A stretch of 50,098 bases of DNA, taken from JBBCJT01 sp037190665 (GTDB taxonomy: Bacteria > Pseudomonadota > Alphaproteobacteria > Acetobacterales > Acetobacteraceae). The position numbers and the translations under genes were made by a program. Of the stretch, positions 32,165 to 40,717 are shown one piece after another; the stretch's first letter is position 1, and each line of letters opens with the position of its first letter. The stretch spans positions 1 through 50,098 of the forward strand of contig JBBCJT010000100.1 of assembly GCA_037190665.1 (NCBI GenBank), given 5' to 3'. The notes under the pieces were generated by a model, which was given only the letters and a program-made list of their open reading frames with translations, had not been told where the DNA came from and ran no database searches.

Positions 32165-33958
32165 ATGATCGCGATCCAACCGTCCGCGCCGTCATCCGCG
32201 GCATCGACGTACCGTCCGAGCATCATGGCGACCAGGCAGGCGGTGGTCTCCGGCCATTATCTGGCGTCGCAGGTCGGCTTCCAGATTCTCGAGGCGGGTG
32301 GCAACGCCGTCGACGCCGGGTGCGCAGTGGGCATGGCGACGGGCGTGCTCGAAAGCCAGTTCGTCGGCGTCGCCGGCATTGCGCCGATCCTGTTCTACCT
32401 CGCCGACCGGAACGAGGTGCTGACCGTCGGCGGCACCGGGGTCTGGCCCCGGAAAGCGTCGTGCGCGTTCTTCCAGAAGAACTACGGCGGCGAGATCCCG
32501 ATCGGCATCCAGGCGTCTGTGGTGCCGCCGGCACCCGGCGCGTGGATTTTGGCGCTCAGGGAATACGGCACCAAGAGCTTCGAGGAGGTGGCCGCGCCGG
32601 CCATCCGCCTCGCCCGCGACGGGTTCCCGATGTACCCGTTCCTGCAGAAGATCATCCGCGAGCAGGAGCCGAATACGCGGCGGTGGGAATCGAACACGGC
32701 AGTCTACCTGCCAGGCGGCCGTGTTCCCGAGATCGGTTCGATCTTCCGCCAGACCGACATCGCGAAGACGCTGCAGTACCTGGCGGACGAGGAAAAGGCC
32801 CACAGCAGCCGCGGCCGCAAGGCCGGCCTGCAGGCAGCGTGGGACGCTTTCTACAAGGGCGATATCGCAAGCACCATCGACCGCTATTACCGGGAGAACG
32901 GCGGCCTGCTGACGCGCGAGGATATGGCCGCGTTCTCGCTCGAGTTCGAGCCGCCGTGCCGCGGCCAGTACGAGGGTATCGACGTCTACACGTCGGGGCC
33001 GTGGGGGCAGGGGCCGTCGCTGTTGCAGGCGCTCAACCTGCTCAAGGGCTACGACCTCAAGGCGATGGGTCACAACAGCATTGATTACGTGCACACCCTG
33101 ACCGAGACCATCAAGCTGGTCGCGGCCGACCGGGAAGCCTATTTCGGCGACCCCAAGTTCATCGACGTGCCCATGGAGGCACTGCTGTCGAAGGCCTACG
33201 CCGACGAGCGGCGCAAGATGATCCGCCCTGACACGGCGTGGCCCGATATGCCCGAGGCCGGCCGGGTGAAGGGCGCCAACTGGCCGACGGCGGCGGAGAA
33301 GGCGGCCGGACGGCGCGCGCCGGTGGGCGGCGTCGACGTGCCGGCGCAGCCGGCGGAGCGTGATCTCGCGTCCATGGACACGTCCTATTTCTGTGTCATG
33401 GATCGGCACGGCAACGTGTTCTCGGCCACCCCCAGCGACGGCATCCTGAAGGGGCCGATCGTGCCCGGCACGGGCATCCTGCCCGCCCTGCGCGGCATGT
33501 GCTCATGGGCCGATCCGGACCACCCGTCGAGCGTCGCGCCCGGCAAGCGGCCGCGTACCACCATGGGCCCGGCGCTCGCCATCCGGGACGGCGAGATGGT
33601 GATGCCCTTCGGCACACCCGGCTCGGACGTCCAGTTGCAGACCATGCTCCAAGTGCTCATGAACATCGTTCACTTCGGCATGGACCCGCAGCTCGCGATC
33701 GAGGCGCCCCGCTTCGCCTCTTACAGCTTTCCCAACTCGTTTTCGCCGCACACCAGCTATCCGGGCCGGCTCAACCTGGAATCGCGCATCGCGCGCGATG
33801 TGGGCGACGCGCTGGCCGCGCGCGGACATAAGGTCGAGTGGTGGCCGGAACGGGCGTGGCCGGCGGGGTCGGCCTGCGCGATCCTCAAGGACGTGCGCAC
33901 CGGGGTGATGACGGCGGGCGCGGATTTCCGTCGCACCGCCTACGCTATCGGGTCGTGA
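32165..33958 (+). CDS. Gamma-glutamyltransferase-like Ntn hydrolase, copy 1
   Basis: The 597-residue protein follows the GGT plan from GHYLASQVGFQILEAGGNAVDA (30-51) through the DGFPMYPFLQK and YYRENGGLLTREDMAAF regions to the self-cleavage site, where Thr406 in DTSYFCVMD matches the nucleophilic Thr of TTHxSVVD. C-terminal PGKRPRTTM and FGTPGSD blocks follow. It should autocleave into a large and a small chain. Positions that hold the gamma-glutamyl group in E. coli GGT differ: the Arg of DFREMAP is Thr91 in VGGTGVWP, and the Ser-Ser of RPLSSM is Thr-Thr. The substrate is therefore probably not a standard gamma-glutamyl compound. There is no signal peptide, unlike secreted GGTs, so it acts in the cytosol. 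It is followed by a paralogue 49 bp downstream. The start ATG follows GGGAG. Confidence 0.88.
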   Translation: MIAIQPSAPSSAASTYRPSIMATRQAVVSGHYLASQVGFQILEAGGNAVDAGCAVGMATGVLESQFVGVAGIAPILFYLADRNEVLTVGGTGVWPRKASCAFFQKNYGGEIPIGIQASVVPPAPGAWILALREYGTKSFEEVAAPAIRLARDGFPMYPFLQKIIREQEPNTRRWESNTAVYLPGGRVPEIGSIFRQTDIAKTLQYLADEEKAHSSRGRKAGLQAAWDAFYKGDIASTIDRYYRENGGLLTREDMAAFSLEFEPPCRGQYEGIDVYTSGPWGQGPSLLQALNLLKGYDLKAMGHNSIDYVHTLTETIKLVAADREAYFGDPKFIDVPMEALLSKAYADERRKMIRPDTAWPDMPEAGRVKGANWPTAAEKAAGRRAPVGGVDVPAQPAERDLASMDTSYFCVMDRHGNVFSATPSDGILKGPIVPGTGILPALRGMCSWADPDHPSSVAPGKRPRTTMGPALAIRDGEMVMPFGTPGSDVQLQTMLQVLMNIVHFGMDPQLAIEAPRFASYSFPNSFSPHTSYPGRLNLESRIARDVGDALAARGHKVEWWPERAWPAGSACAILKDVRTGVMTAGADFRRTAYAIGS

Positions 33959-34007
33959 AGGGGGGGGGCGCAAGGTGCGGTTGCGACAGAGGAAGGGCGG
34001 CTGACGG

Positions 34008-35756
34008 ATGAAACCGGAGCAAGGAACGGCAACCTATCGGCCGACGGTGATGGCGCATCGCCATCTGGTGTGCACGGGGCATTATTGGTCCTCGCTCGCC
34101 GCCTTCGAGATCCTCGAGGCGGGCGGCAACGCCGTTGACGCGGGCGTTGCCGCGGGGCTCGCGACCAACGTGCTTGAAAGCGAGTTCACCGGTTTCGGTG
34201 GCGTGGCACCGACTATGATCTATCGCGCGGACCGGGACGAGATCGTCACGCTGGGCGGTGTCGGCGTGTGGCCGCAGGCGGCGACGTGCGCCTACTTCCA
34301 GGAACGCTACAAGGGCAAGGTGCCCGACGGTATCCTGCGTACCGTGACCCCGGCCGCGCCCGACATCTGGATCACCGCGCTCGAACGCTGGGGCACCATG
34401 TCCTTCGGCGACGTCGCGAAGAGTGCCATCCGCTTCGCGCGCGACGGTTTCCCGATGTACGACATGTTTCTCGAGGTCCTCGCCGACAAGGGCAAGGCAT
34501 TCAAGAAATGGCCGACCACCGGCAGCGTGTTCATGCCGGACGGCCGCCTGCCCGCGATCGGCGACACCTTCGTGCAGGCCGACCTCGCGCGTACGCTCCA
34601 GTACCTGGCGGACGAGGAGAAGAGCCACGCGAAGAACGGGCGGGCGGCGGGCCTCGCCGCTGCGCGCGACGCCTTCTACAAGGGCGATGTCGCCAAGGCC
34701 ATCGTGCGCCAGCAGGTCGAGCAGGGCGGCCTGATGACGGCCGACGACCTCGCCCGGTTCCGCGCCGACGTGGAGACGCCGCTGCGTATCCGGTTCGGCG
34801 ATCTCGACGTCTACGGTTGCGGTCCCTGGTGCCAGGGGCCGCTGGTGCTGGCGGCGCTTCGCATCCTCGAGAAGGTCGACCTGCCGGCGATGGGCCACAA
34901 TTCGGCGGCCCACATCCACCACGTGGCCGAGGCGCTGAAGCTTGGGGCGGCCGACCGGGAGGCCTATTGCGGCGATCCCAAGTTCGTCGACGTGCCGTTG
35001 GACGAACTGCTGAACGATGCCAACATCGCCGCCCGCCGGGCCGCCATCCGCAAGGACCGGGCGTGGCCGGAGATGCCGCCCCCCAGCGCGCTCGCGGGCC
35101 GCGCGCCCGTGGCCTGGACGCCCGATCCGTCCGCCGGCTCGGAGGCCTCCGCGCTCGACCGGGAGGCCATTCCCGAAACGTCCTATCTCTGCGTCGTCGA
35201 CGGCAAGGGCAATGTGTTCTCGTCGACGCCGAGTGACGGCACCATCAGTGGCCCGGTGGTGCCGGGCACCGGCATCACGACCTCCATGTGGGGCTCGCGC
35301 GCCTACACCGATCCCCGGCACCCGGCGGCCCTGGGGCCGGGCCGGCGGCCGCGGATGTCGGCCAATCCGATGATCGCCATGCGCAAGGGCGAGATGGTGA
35401 TGCCGCTGGGCTCGCCGGGCAGCGAGGTTCTCGGCCAGGCGCAGGTCCAGGTGTTCCTCAACCACGTGCTTTTCGGCATGGAGCCGCAGGCCGCGGTAGA
35501 GGCGCCGCGTGTCGCGAGCTACAGCTGGCCCGGATCGGCCTTGCCGCACAGCTATTCGCCGGGCCGGCTCAACATGGAGGCGCGCATCCCGGCGGAGACA
35601 GGCGCCGAGCTCGAGCGCATGGGCCACAAGGTGGCCTGGTGGCCCCGGCTCGAGTGGACCGCCGGCTCGGTCTGCCTGATCCACGCTGACCTGCGGACGG
35701 GCCTCAAGCGGGGTGGCGCGGACCCCCGGCGGACGGCCTACGCCATCGGCTGGTGA
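34008..35756 (+). CDS. Gamma-glutamyltransferase-like Ntn hydrolase, copy 2
   Basis: The 582-residue protein is a diverged paralogue of the upstream gene, with the same block order: FEILEAGGNAVDAGVAAG (33-50), LARTLQYLADEEKSHAK (193-209), GLMTADDLARF, and Thr391 in ETSYLCVVD as the predicted autocleavage nucleophile. The equivalent of the gamma-glutamyl-binding Arg is Val85 (LGGVGVWP), and the Ser-Ser motif reads RPRMSANP. The two copies share the unusual GVGVWP/GTGVWP loop, so they belong to one non-classical GGT branch, and they may form a heteromer or split two related substrates. No signal peptide is seen. The ATG at 34008 has an AGGAAGG element slightly far upstream. It ends the plus-strand run of binding protein and hydrolases. 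Confidence 0.87.
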   Translation: MKPEQGTATYRPTVMAHRHLVCTGHYWSSLAAFEILEAGGNAVDAGVAAGLATNVLESEFTGFGGVAPTMIYRADRDEIVTLGGVGVWPQAATCAYFQERYKGKVPDGILRTVTPAAPDIWITALERWGTMSFGDVAKSAIRFARDGFPMYDMFLEVLADKGKAFKKWPTTGSVFMPDGRLPAIGDTFVQADLARTLQYLADEEKSHAKNGRAAGLAAARDAFYKGDVAKAIVRQQVEQGGLMTADDLARFRADVETPLRIRFGDLDVYGCGPWCQGPLVLAALRILEKVDLPAMGHNSAAHIHHVAEALKLGAADREAYCGDPKFVDVPLDELLNDANIAARRAAIRKDRAWPEMPPPSALAGRAPVAWTPDPSAGSEASALDREAIPETSYLCVVDGKGNVFSSTPSDGTISGPVVPGTGITTSMWGSRAYTDPRHPAALGPGRRPRMSANPMIAMRKGEMVMPLGSPGSEVLGQAQVQVFLNHVLFGMEPQAAVEAPRVASYSWPGSALPHSYSPGRLNMEARIPAETGAELERMGHKVAWWPRLEWTAGSVCLIHADLRTGLKRGGADPRRTAYAIGW

Positions 35757-35987
35757 TCGCCGATGTCCCCCGCGTCGAGGACGCTGTTCGTCTGGGTTCA
35801 GCTCATCGTTTCGAGACGGGCGCCGATGTGCTGCGTTTTGGGTGTGCTGCATTTCGAGTGACGCGAGCCCCTTGGCGTGCGCCGGGCTTCGCAGCATTGC
35901 CGCTGGATCAAAGGTGCAGGTCTGGTCACCATGGTCAGTCCTCCAGCCTGCGGCAAGCGTCCTCACCGTGGCCAGGGCTGATGCATC

Positions 35988-36653
35988 CTAGAAGCAGAGT
36001 TTCTGCAGCTCCTTGTACGCGTTCAGCAGATGCGTGCGACTGATCTCCCGCGCGCGGTCGGGGGAGCGCTGGCGGTACGCATCGATCAGACCACGGTGTT
36101 CCGCCATCACCATCTGATACCGGCCCGGACGATAGCCCCAGCGGATACGCAGCGCGCGGATCAGCTTGTTGTGGCGCTCGAGCGTCTCCACCGCCTCGCG
36201 GTTCGGCCGCACGGCCAGCGCGGCGCGATGGAAGGCGACGTTGAACTCGATGGGACCCTCGCGTGATCCGGCTGCGACCGACGCTTCGTAGGCCTCCTCC
36301 GCCCGCTCCATGCGCAGGACATCCGTATCGGTCGCAAGCCCGGCCCGTACCGATTCAAGCTGCGGGATAAGGGCAAGGCGGATCTCGTAGATCTCCTCCA
36401 GAAATGCCGGCGTGACGGCGCGCACCACCGCGCCGCGCATCGGCTGGATGATCACGATGCCTTCGGCCGCAAGCTGGTGCAGCGCCTCGCGGATCGGAGC
36501 AAGGCTGAGCCCGTAACGCTTCGCCAGATCTGTGGTGATCAGCCGGTCGCCATCGGCGAATTGGCCATTGACGATATCGGTGCGCAACTCGTCGCTGGCG
36601 CGGTTGTACCGCGTCTCTCCGATCGGCGTTCTTGGATCGACCACGAGATTCAT
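35988..36653 (-). CDS. GntR-family regulator, FadR (FCD) subfamily
   Basis: The 221-residue protein has an N-terminal winged helix-turn-helix (about 15-75; NRASDELRTDIVNGQF, LAKRYGLSLAPIREALHQL, GIVIIQPMRGAVV). An all-helical FCD ligand domain follows, with EEIYEIRLALIPQLES, FNVAFHRAALA and MVMAEHRGLIDAY, whose Asp/His residues usually bind a metal and a carboxylate ligand. Length and layout are standard. The ATG at 36653 follows GAGGGAG. It is divergent from the enolase-superfamily gene, 149 bp apart, and is likely to control that operon and itself. The effector is probably an organic acid. Its stop is convergent with the second GGT-like gene, 231 bp away, where I see no clear terminator. 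Confidence 0.93.
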   Translation of the reverse strand: MNLVVDPRTPIGETRYNRASDELRTDIVNGQFADGDRLITTDLAKRYGLSLAPIREALHQLAAEGIVIIQPMRGAVVRAVTPAFLEEIYEIRLALIPQLESVRAGLATDTDVLRMERAEEAYEASVAAGSREGPIEFNVAFHRAALAVRPNREAVETLERHNKLIRALRIRWGYRPGRYQMVMAEHRGLIDAYRQRSPDRAREISRTHLLNAYKELQKLCF

Positions 36654-36802
36654 CGGCGATCTCCCTCACAAGCCACGAGAGCGAGGCAGCAGCGCGCCCG
36701 CCTGTCGTCGTTTCCCGTATACCCCGCATCCCGGCGTTGGCCACTCTTGCATCGATTATCGTTTATCGTTTATTTGGGGGCAAGAAAGCTGAGGAGCCGT
36801 CC
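36654..36802. promoter_or_regulatory. Divergent GntR/enolase control region with TTATCGT repeats and a GTATAC site
   Basis: This 149-bp gap between gntR and the enolase-superfamily gene contains the sequence TTATCGT twice in tandem plus TTAT (36756-36773), an A/T-rich island in GC-rich DNA. It also holds a palindromic GTATAC (36717-36722), a core found in some FadR-type GntR operators. The region should carry both promoters. Which element the regulator binds cannot be told from sequence. Confidence 0.5.
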
Positions 36803-38023
36803 GTGAGCGCACGCCGCGAACCCCCGCCGCGCGAGACCGTCATCGTCAGGGCCGAGCTTCGGATCTTCTCCTTTCCCATGGAGAACGTTGTCGGCGGGAT
36901 CGACCTGCCCGGCGCGCGCAGCAAGCGGACGCGGATGGCGGTGCGGATCGAAACCGCGGATGGGGCGGTGGGCGAGTATGTCGGCGGCAACGACACCATG
37001 TTCGGGCAGGCACGGCTCGCGGCCCGCGCACTGCCCGGCTTCGGTGCGTTCGAGCGCGAGTACTTCTACGAGGAGATGAAGCGCGACCTGCGCAAGACGG
37101 ACCGCATGGGCGTCGGCGTCTTCGACAACGCCCTGTGGGACCTTGCCGGCAAGCGCCTGAACGCGTCGGTCAGCCAGCTTCTGGGCGGCAGCCGCGCGCG
37201 GCTGCCGGCCTATGCCAGCACCTGGCACGGCGGAAAGGGCGGCGGTCTGGACCAGCCGGAGGACTACGTCGCCTTTGCCGAAGAGTGCCACGCGATGGGA
37301 TATCGCGCCTTCAAGGTGCACGGCTGGAAGGATGACGATCCCAGGCGGGAAGCGCACACGGTCCGCCTGCTCGGCAAGGCGATCGGCGACCGCATGGACC
37401 TGATGATCGATCCGGGCTGCCATCTGCGCACGTTCGCCGATGCGGTGCTGGTCGGCCGCGCCTGCGACGATGCCGGCTTCTTCTGGTACGAGGACCCGTT
37501 CAGCGACGGCGGCGTCGCGGCGCACGCGCATCACAAGCTGCGCCAGTTGATCCGCACGCCGCTGCTGATCGGCGAGCACGTGCGCGGGCCAGAGGCCATG
37601 GGCAACCTGATCCTGGCCGAAGGCACCGACTTCGTCCGCGCCGACCCGGATTTCGACATGGGCATCACCGGCACGATGAAGATCGCGCATCTGGCCGAGG
37701 CGCTCGGCCTGGACGTGGAGCTGCACGCGCCCGGCCCGGCGCAGCGGGCCTGCATGTCGGCGATCCGCAACAGCAACTACTACGAGCTGTCGATGGTGGG
37801 CCCGAGCCGGGGCTGTTTCACCGGCCACTTCTACACCTGCGGCTACAGCGACGAGCTGGAAGCCGTCGGCGCGGACGGCTGCTTCGAGGTTCCGCAACGG
37901 CCGGGCCTGGGCGTGGACTACGACTGGTCGTTCATCGAGTCCAACACGTCCGAATACTACGACCATCGCCTCGAAGGGACCGAGCGGACCGTGGTCGCGG
38001 TCCGGACGCCTGTTCCCGCCTGA
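36803..38023 (+). CDS. Mandelate racemase-subgroup enolase-superfamily enzyme
   Basis: The 406-residue protein has the enolase-superfamily barrel with metal ligands Asp203 (MIDPGCH), Glu230 (WYEDPF) and Glu258 (LIGEHV). It also has a His/Asp dyad of the mandelate racemase type: Asp281 (RADPDF) and His308 (ELHAPG), 27 residues apart as in mandelate racemase. The other acid/base position reads K-x-H (Lys171, His173). These features point to proton abstraction next to a carboxylate, as in acid-sugar dehydratases or racemases; the substrate is open. The start is GTG at 36803, with GAGGAG six bases upstream; the frame is open to 36632 but overlaps the divergent regulator. It leads the run with a binding protein and dppBC, so its substrate may be the imported compound or its product. 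Confidence 0.88.
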   Translation: MSARREPPPRETVIVRAELRIFSFPMENVVGGIDLPGARSKRTRMAVRIETADGAVGEYVGGNDTMFGQARLAARALPGFGAFEREYFYEEMKRDLRKTDRMGVGVFDNALWDLAGKRLNASVSQLLGGSRARLPAYASTWHGGKGGGLDQPEDYVAFAEECHAMGYRAFKVHGWKDDDPRREAHTVRLLGKAIGDRMDLMIDPGCHLRTFADAVLVGRACDDAGFFWYEDPFSDGGVAAHAHHKLRQLIRTPLLIGEHVRGPEAMGNLILAEGTDFVRADPDFDMGITGTMKIAHLAEALGLDVELHAPGPAQRACMSAIRNSNYYELSMVGPSRGCFTGHFYTCGYSDELEAVGADGCFEVPQRPGLGVDYDWSFIESNTSEYYDHRLEGTERTVVAVRTPVPA

Positions 38024-38042
38024 CCGGACGTGACTGCCGCGC

Positions 38043-38068
38043 GGCCCGCGGCATCGCGACCGCGGGCC
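38043..38068 (+). other. Intergenic GC-rich stem-loop before binding-protein gene
   Basis: Perfect 9-bp arms GGCCCGCGG (38043-38051) and CCGCGGGCC (38060-38068) enclose an 8-nt loop, between the enolase-superfamily gene and the binding-protein gene. With no T-tract after it, it may separate expression levels or protect mRNA ends rather than terminate fully. Confidence 0.45.
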
Positions 38069-38113
38069 ACGCGCCCAAGAAAAAGCCACTGATTCGAGAG
38101 GGGAAGAACGGAC

Positions 38114-39733
38114 ATGCGCAAGATCGATCGGCGAACACTCCTGGCGACGGCGTCCGCGACGGCGGCGGTCGCCGCGACGGCGGAAACCGCCTCGGCACAG
38201 CCGGCCACGGCCCCGCGCAACACCATCCGCATCGCCGTCTCCGCGCGGAACGTGTTCTCGCTCGATCCGCGGCGCAGCGTGCAGAATGCCGATCAGTTCT
38301 CCGGCCGGCAGATCTTCGATTCGATCATGGACCCGCCCTACGGGACCTTCGATCTGGATCACGGCAACATCGTCAAGGAGCTGATCGAAAGCTACGACAT
38401 CTCCGAAGACACGAGGACCTGGACCATCAAGCTCAAGGAAGGCGTCCAGTTCCACAAGGGGCATGGCGAGCTGACGTCGGATGATGTGAAGTTCACCTAC
38501 GACCAGATGATGGACCCGGCCTTCGGGTCCAGCCAGCGCGTGTATCTGACGGATATCGACCGCGTGGAGGCCGTCGACCGCTACCGCGTTGTGTTCCACC
38601 TCAAGCGGCCGAATCCCACCTTCCACGCGGCCTGCCTGATCTCCGTCATCGGCAGCATCATGCCGCGCAAGGTGCTGGAATCGACGACGCCGGAAGCCTT
38701 CGCGCGCGCGCCGGTCGGCAGCGGACCGTACGAGTTCGAGCGGATCGATCCCGGCCGCGGGATCATCATGAAGGCGTTCGAGGGCTATCACGCCGGCCGG
38801 CCGCCCATCGATATGATCGAGAGTCGCTACATGGCGGATCCGACGGCGCGGACGCTGGCCTTCATCAAGGGCGATCTGGACATCATCGAAGGCGCGCGCC
38901 TGCCCGGCTGGGTGGCGCAGCTTCGCCAGCAGAAGCCCGATGTGGTGCTGGACCAGACCCGCCCGGGCAGCATCAAGACGCTGTTCTTCAACATGAGCCG
39001 CAAGCCGTTCGACGACGTGCGCGTGCGCCGCGCTCTGCGCTACGGCATCGACCGCAACGTGCTGATCCAGGCCTTCGGGGGCATCGCGGGGGCGAGTTGG
39101 GGCATCAACCCGCCCGAGTTCCCCGGCGGCTTCACCGAGAACGAGTTGCCCGAAGAACTGCGCTACCACCACGACCCCGCGAAGGCCAAGGCCCTGCTGG
39201 CCGAAGCCGGGCTTCCGCGTGGCTTCCGCTTCGAGATCATCATGACGCAGCGGGAGGACTACGCCTCGATCATGCTGATGGTGCAGGACATGTGGCGCCA
39301 GATCGGTGTCGACATGACGATCCGCACCATCGATCACACGACCTATCACGCCGAGAAGGACAAGAACGTCAACGCGGTCGTGCTGCAGTCGTCCACTTTC
39401 GCGCCGGTCTCCACCCAGATCCCCGTCGCCTACTACCGGGCCAGCGCGGCCGTGAAGGCGGACGGGTCGGGTGACCAGAACTACAGCCACTACGGCGCGA
39501 TCGGCGGCGGCGGCGTGGATGCGCTGATCGAGAGGGCGCTGGACGAGCCGGATCTCGCCAGGCGCCAGCAGTACATCCGCGATGCGGAGCTGAAGATCCT
39601 GTCGGACATGCCGGCCTTCACGATCTGCACGCTGTCCTTCGTCTACGCACGCAATCCGCGCCTCCGGCTCGGCTTCGACGTCAAGGCGGGATACGCGCGC
39701 TATCGCCTGTCGAAGGCGACGTTCGTGTCCTGA
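38114..39733 (+). CDS. Dipeptide-type ABC transporter substrate-binding protein (SBP family 5)
   Basis: The 539-residue protein has an Ala-rich signal peptide starting MRKIDRRTLLATASA, with an RR pair that may use Tat, cut near ASAQPA. Family 5 blocks follow: FSLDPRRSVQNADQFSG, WTIKLKEGVQFHKGHGEL, GSGPYEFERIDPG, RVRRALRYGIDRNVLIQAF and the C-terminal AELKILSDMPAFTICTLSFV. The ATG follows GAGGGGAAG. It is followed directly by dppB- and dppC-type genes and preceded by the enolase-superfamily gene, so it is the receptor of that permease. No ATPase genes occur in this run; the closest pair belongs to the convergent operon. Ligand unknown. Confidence 0.94.
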   Translation: MRKIDRRTLLATASATAAVAATAETASAQPATAPRNTIRIAVSARNVFSLDPRRSVQNADQFSGRQIFDSIMDPPYGTFDLDHGNIVKELIESYDISEDTRTWTIKLKEGVQFHKGHGELTSDDVKFTYDQMMDPAFGSSQRVYLTDIDRVEAVDRYRVVFHLKRPNPTFHAACLISVIGSIMPRKVLESTTPEAFARAPVGSGPYEFERIDPGRGIIMKAFEGYHAGRPPIDMIESRYMADPTARTLAFIKGDLDIIEGARLPGWVAQLRQQKPDVVLDQTRPGSIKTLFFNMSRKPFDDVRVRRALRYGIDRNVLIQAFGGIAGASWGINPPEFPGGFTENELPEELRYHHDPAKAKALLAEAGLPRGFRFEIIMTQREDYASIMLMVQDMWRQIGVDMTIRTIDHTTYHAEKDKNVNAVVLQSSTFAPVSTQIPVAYYRASAAVKADGSGDQNYSHYGAIGGGGVDALIERALDEPDLARRQQYIRDAELKILSDMPAFTICTLSFVYARNPRLRLGFDVKAGYARYRLSKATFVS

Positions 39734-39781
39734 CCGTACGGCACGCACGAGGACCAGTGAGGACGGGAGAAGGAAGCCTGC

Positions 39782-40717
39782 ATGATCGTGCGCCGCATCC
39801 TCGACGCGCTGATTACCGTCTTTCTCGTGCTGACTTTCGTGTTCGTGGCGATGCGGGTACTGCCCGGCGATCCGGCCGTGGCGGCGCTTGGCGACTACGC
39901 CACGGCCGAACAGCTCGCGGCGTTCCGCGAACGGTTCGGCCTGAACGCGCCGCTCTGGCAGCAATACGTCCAGTTCTTCGTGAACATCGCGCGGCTGGAT
40001 TTCGGCACATCGCTGATCTCGGGCGAGAGCATCGCGATGATGCTCGCGGTCAACCTGCCCTACACGATCGAACTCTCGGTGGTCGCGATGCTGATCGGCA
40101 TCGTCATCGGGGTACCCGCGGGGGTCATCTCCGCCCGGCGGCGGGGTAAGGCAGCGGACTACATCGCGCGCGTGCTGGCGCTGGCCGGCTTCTGCATCCC
40201 GGATTTCTTCCTCGGCGCGCTGATCCTCATCGTCTTCGGCCTGCAGCTCGACATGTTCCCCACCATGGGCGGGGGGACCACGTTCGATGAGCGCCTGTAC
40301 CATCTGGTTCTCCCGGCGATGACGCTGGGCCTGATCATGGCGGCGTTCACCAGCCGCCTGACGCGTTCGGCGCTGCTGGAGGTGCTGAAGCGGGACTACG
40401 TGCGGACGGCGCGATCCAAGGGCATCGCCGAACATTGGGTCATCTATCGCCACGCCCTGCGCAACGCGCTGATCCCGGTCGTCACCGGCTTCGGCATCTA
40501 CATCCTGACGATGCTGTCCGGCTCGATCGCGATCGAGCTGATCTTCTCCCGCCCCGGCGTCGGCAGCATGCTGGTGGACGGCATCACCGCCCGGGACTAC
40601 CCGATGGTCCAGAGCGGACTTCTGGTCTTCGCCCTTTTCGTCGTCGTCGTGAACTTCAGCATGGATGTGCTCTACACGTTGATCGACCCGCGCCTGCGTG
40701 CAGGCGGTGGCCGATGA
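39782..40717 (+). CDS. Dipeptide-type ABC transporter permease (DppB)
   Basis: The 311-residue inner-membrane protein starts with IVRRILDALITVFLVLTFVF and has LPGDPAVAALGDYATAEQ, the loop with FGLNAPLWQQYVQF, the EAA motif KRDYVRTARSKGIAEHWVIY and FSRPGVGSMLVDGITARDYP, the standard DppB landmarks with about six helices. The ATG at 39782 follows GGGAGAAGGAAG. Its stop overlaps the dppC start (ATGA), showing translational coupling. It forms a heterodimeric channel with the next gene product and takes substrate from the binding protein encoded 48 bp upstream. Confidence 0.95.
   Translation: MIVRRILDALITVFLVLTFVFVAMRVLPGDPAVAALGDYATAEQLAAFRERFGLNAPLWQQYVQFFVNIARLDFGTSLISGESIAMMLAVNLPYTIELSVVAMLIGIVIGVPAGVISARRRGKAADYIARVLALAGFCIPDFFLGALILIVFGLQLDMFPTMGGGTTFDERLYHLVLPAMTLGLIMAAFTSRLTRSALLEVLKRDYVRTARSKGIAEHWVIYRHALRNALIPVVTGFGIYILTMLSGSIAIELIFSRPGVGSMLVDGITARDYPMVQSGLLVFALFVVVVNFSMDVLYTLIDPRLRAGGGR

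Noticed and set aside
33945..35966. 673-codon open frame opposite the second GGT-like gene
   Set aside because: Antisense shadow: it has no family motif, and the plus strand encodes an intact GGT-like protein.
36770..40453. 1227-codon open frame on the minus strand
   Set aside because: It lies opposite the enolase, binding-protein and dppB genes, all of which show clear family motifs. Its His/Arg/Asp-rich translation is the usual antisense product of GC-rich coding DNA.
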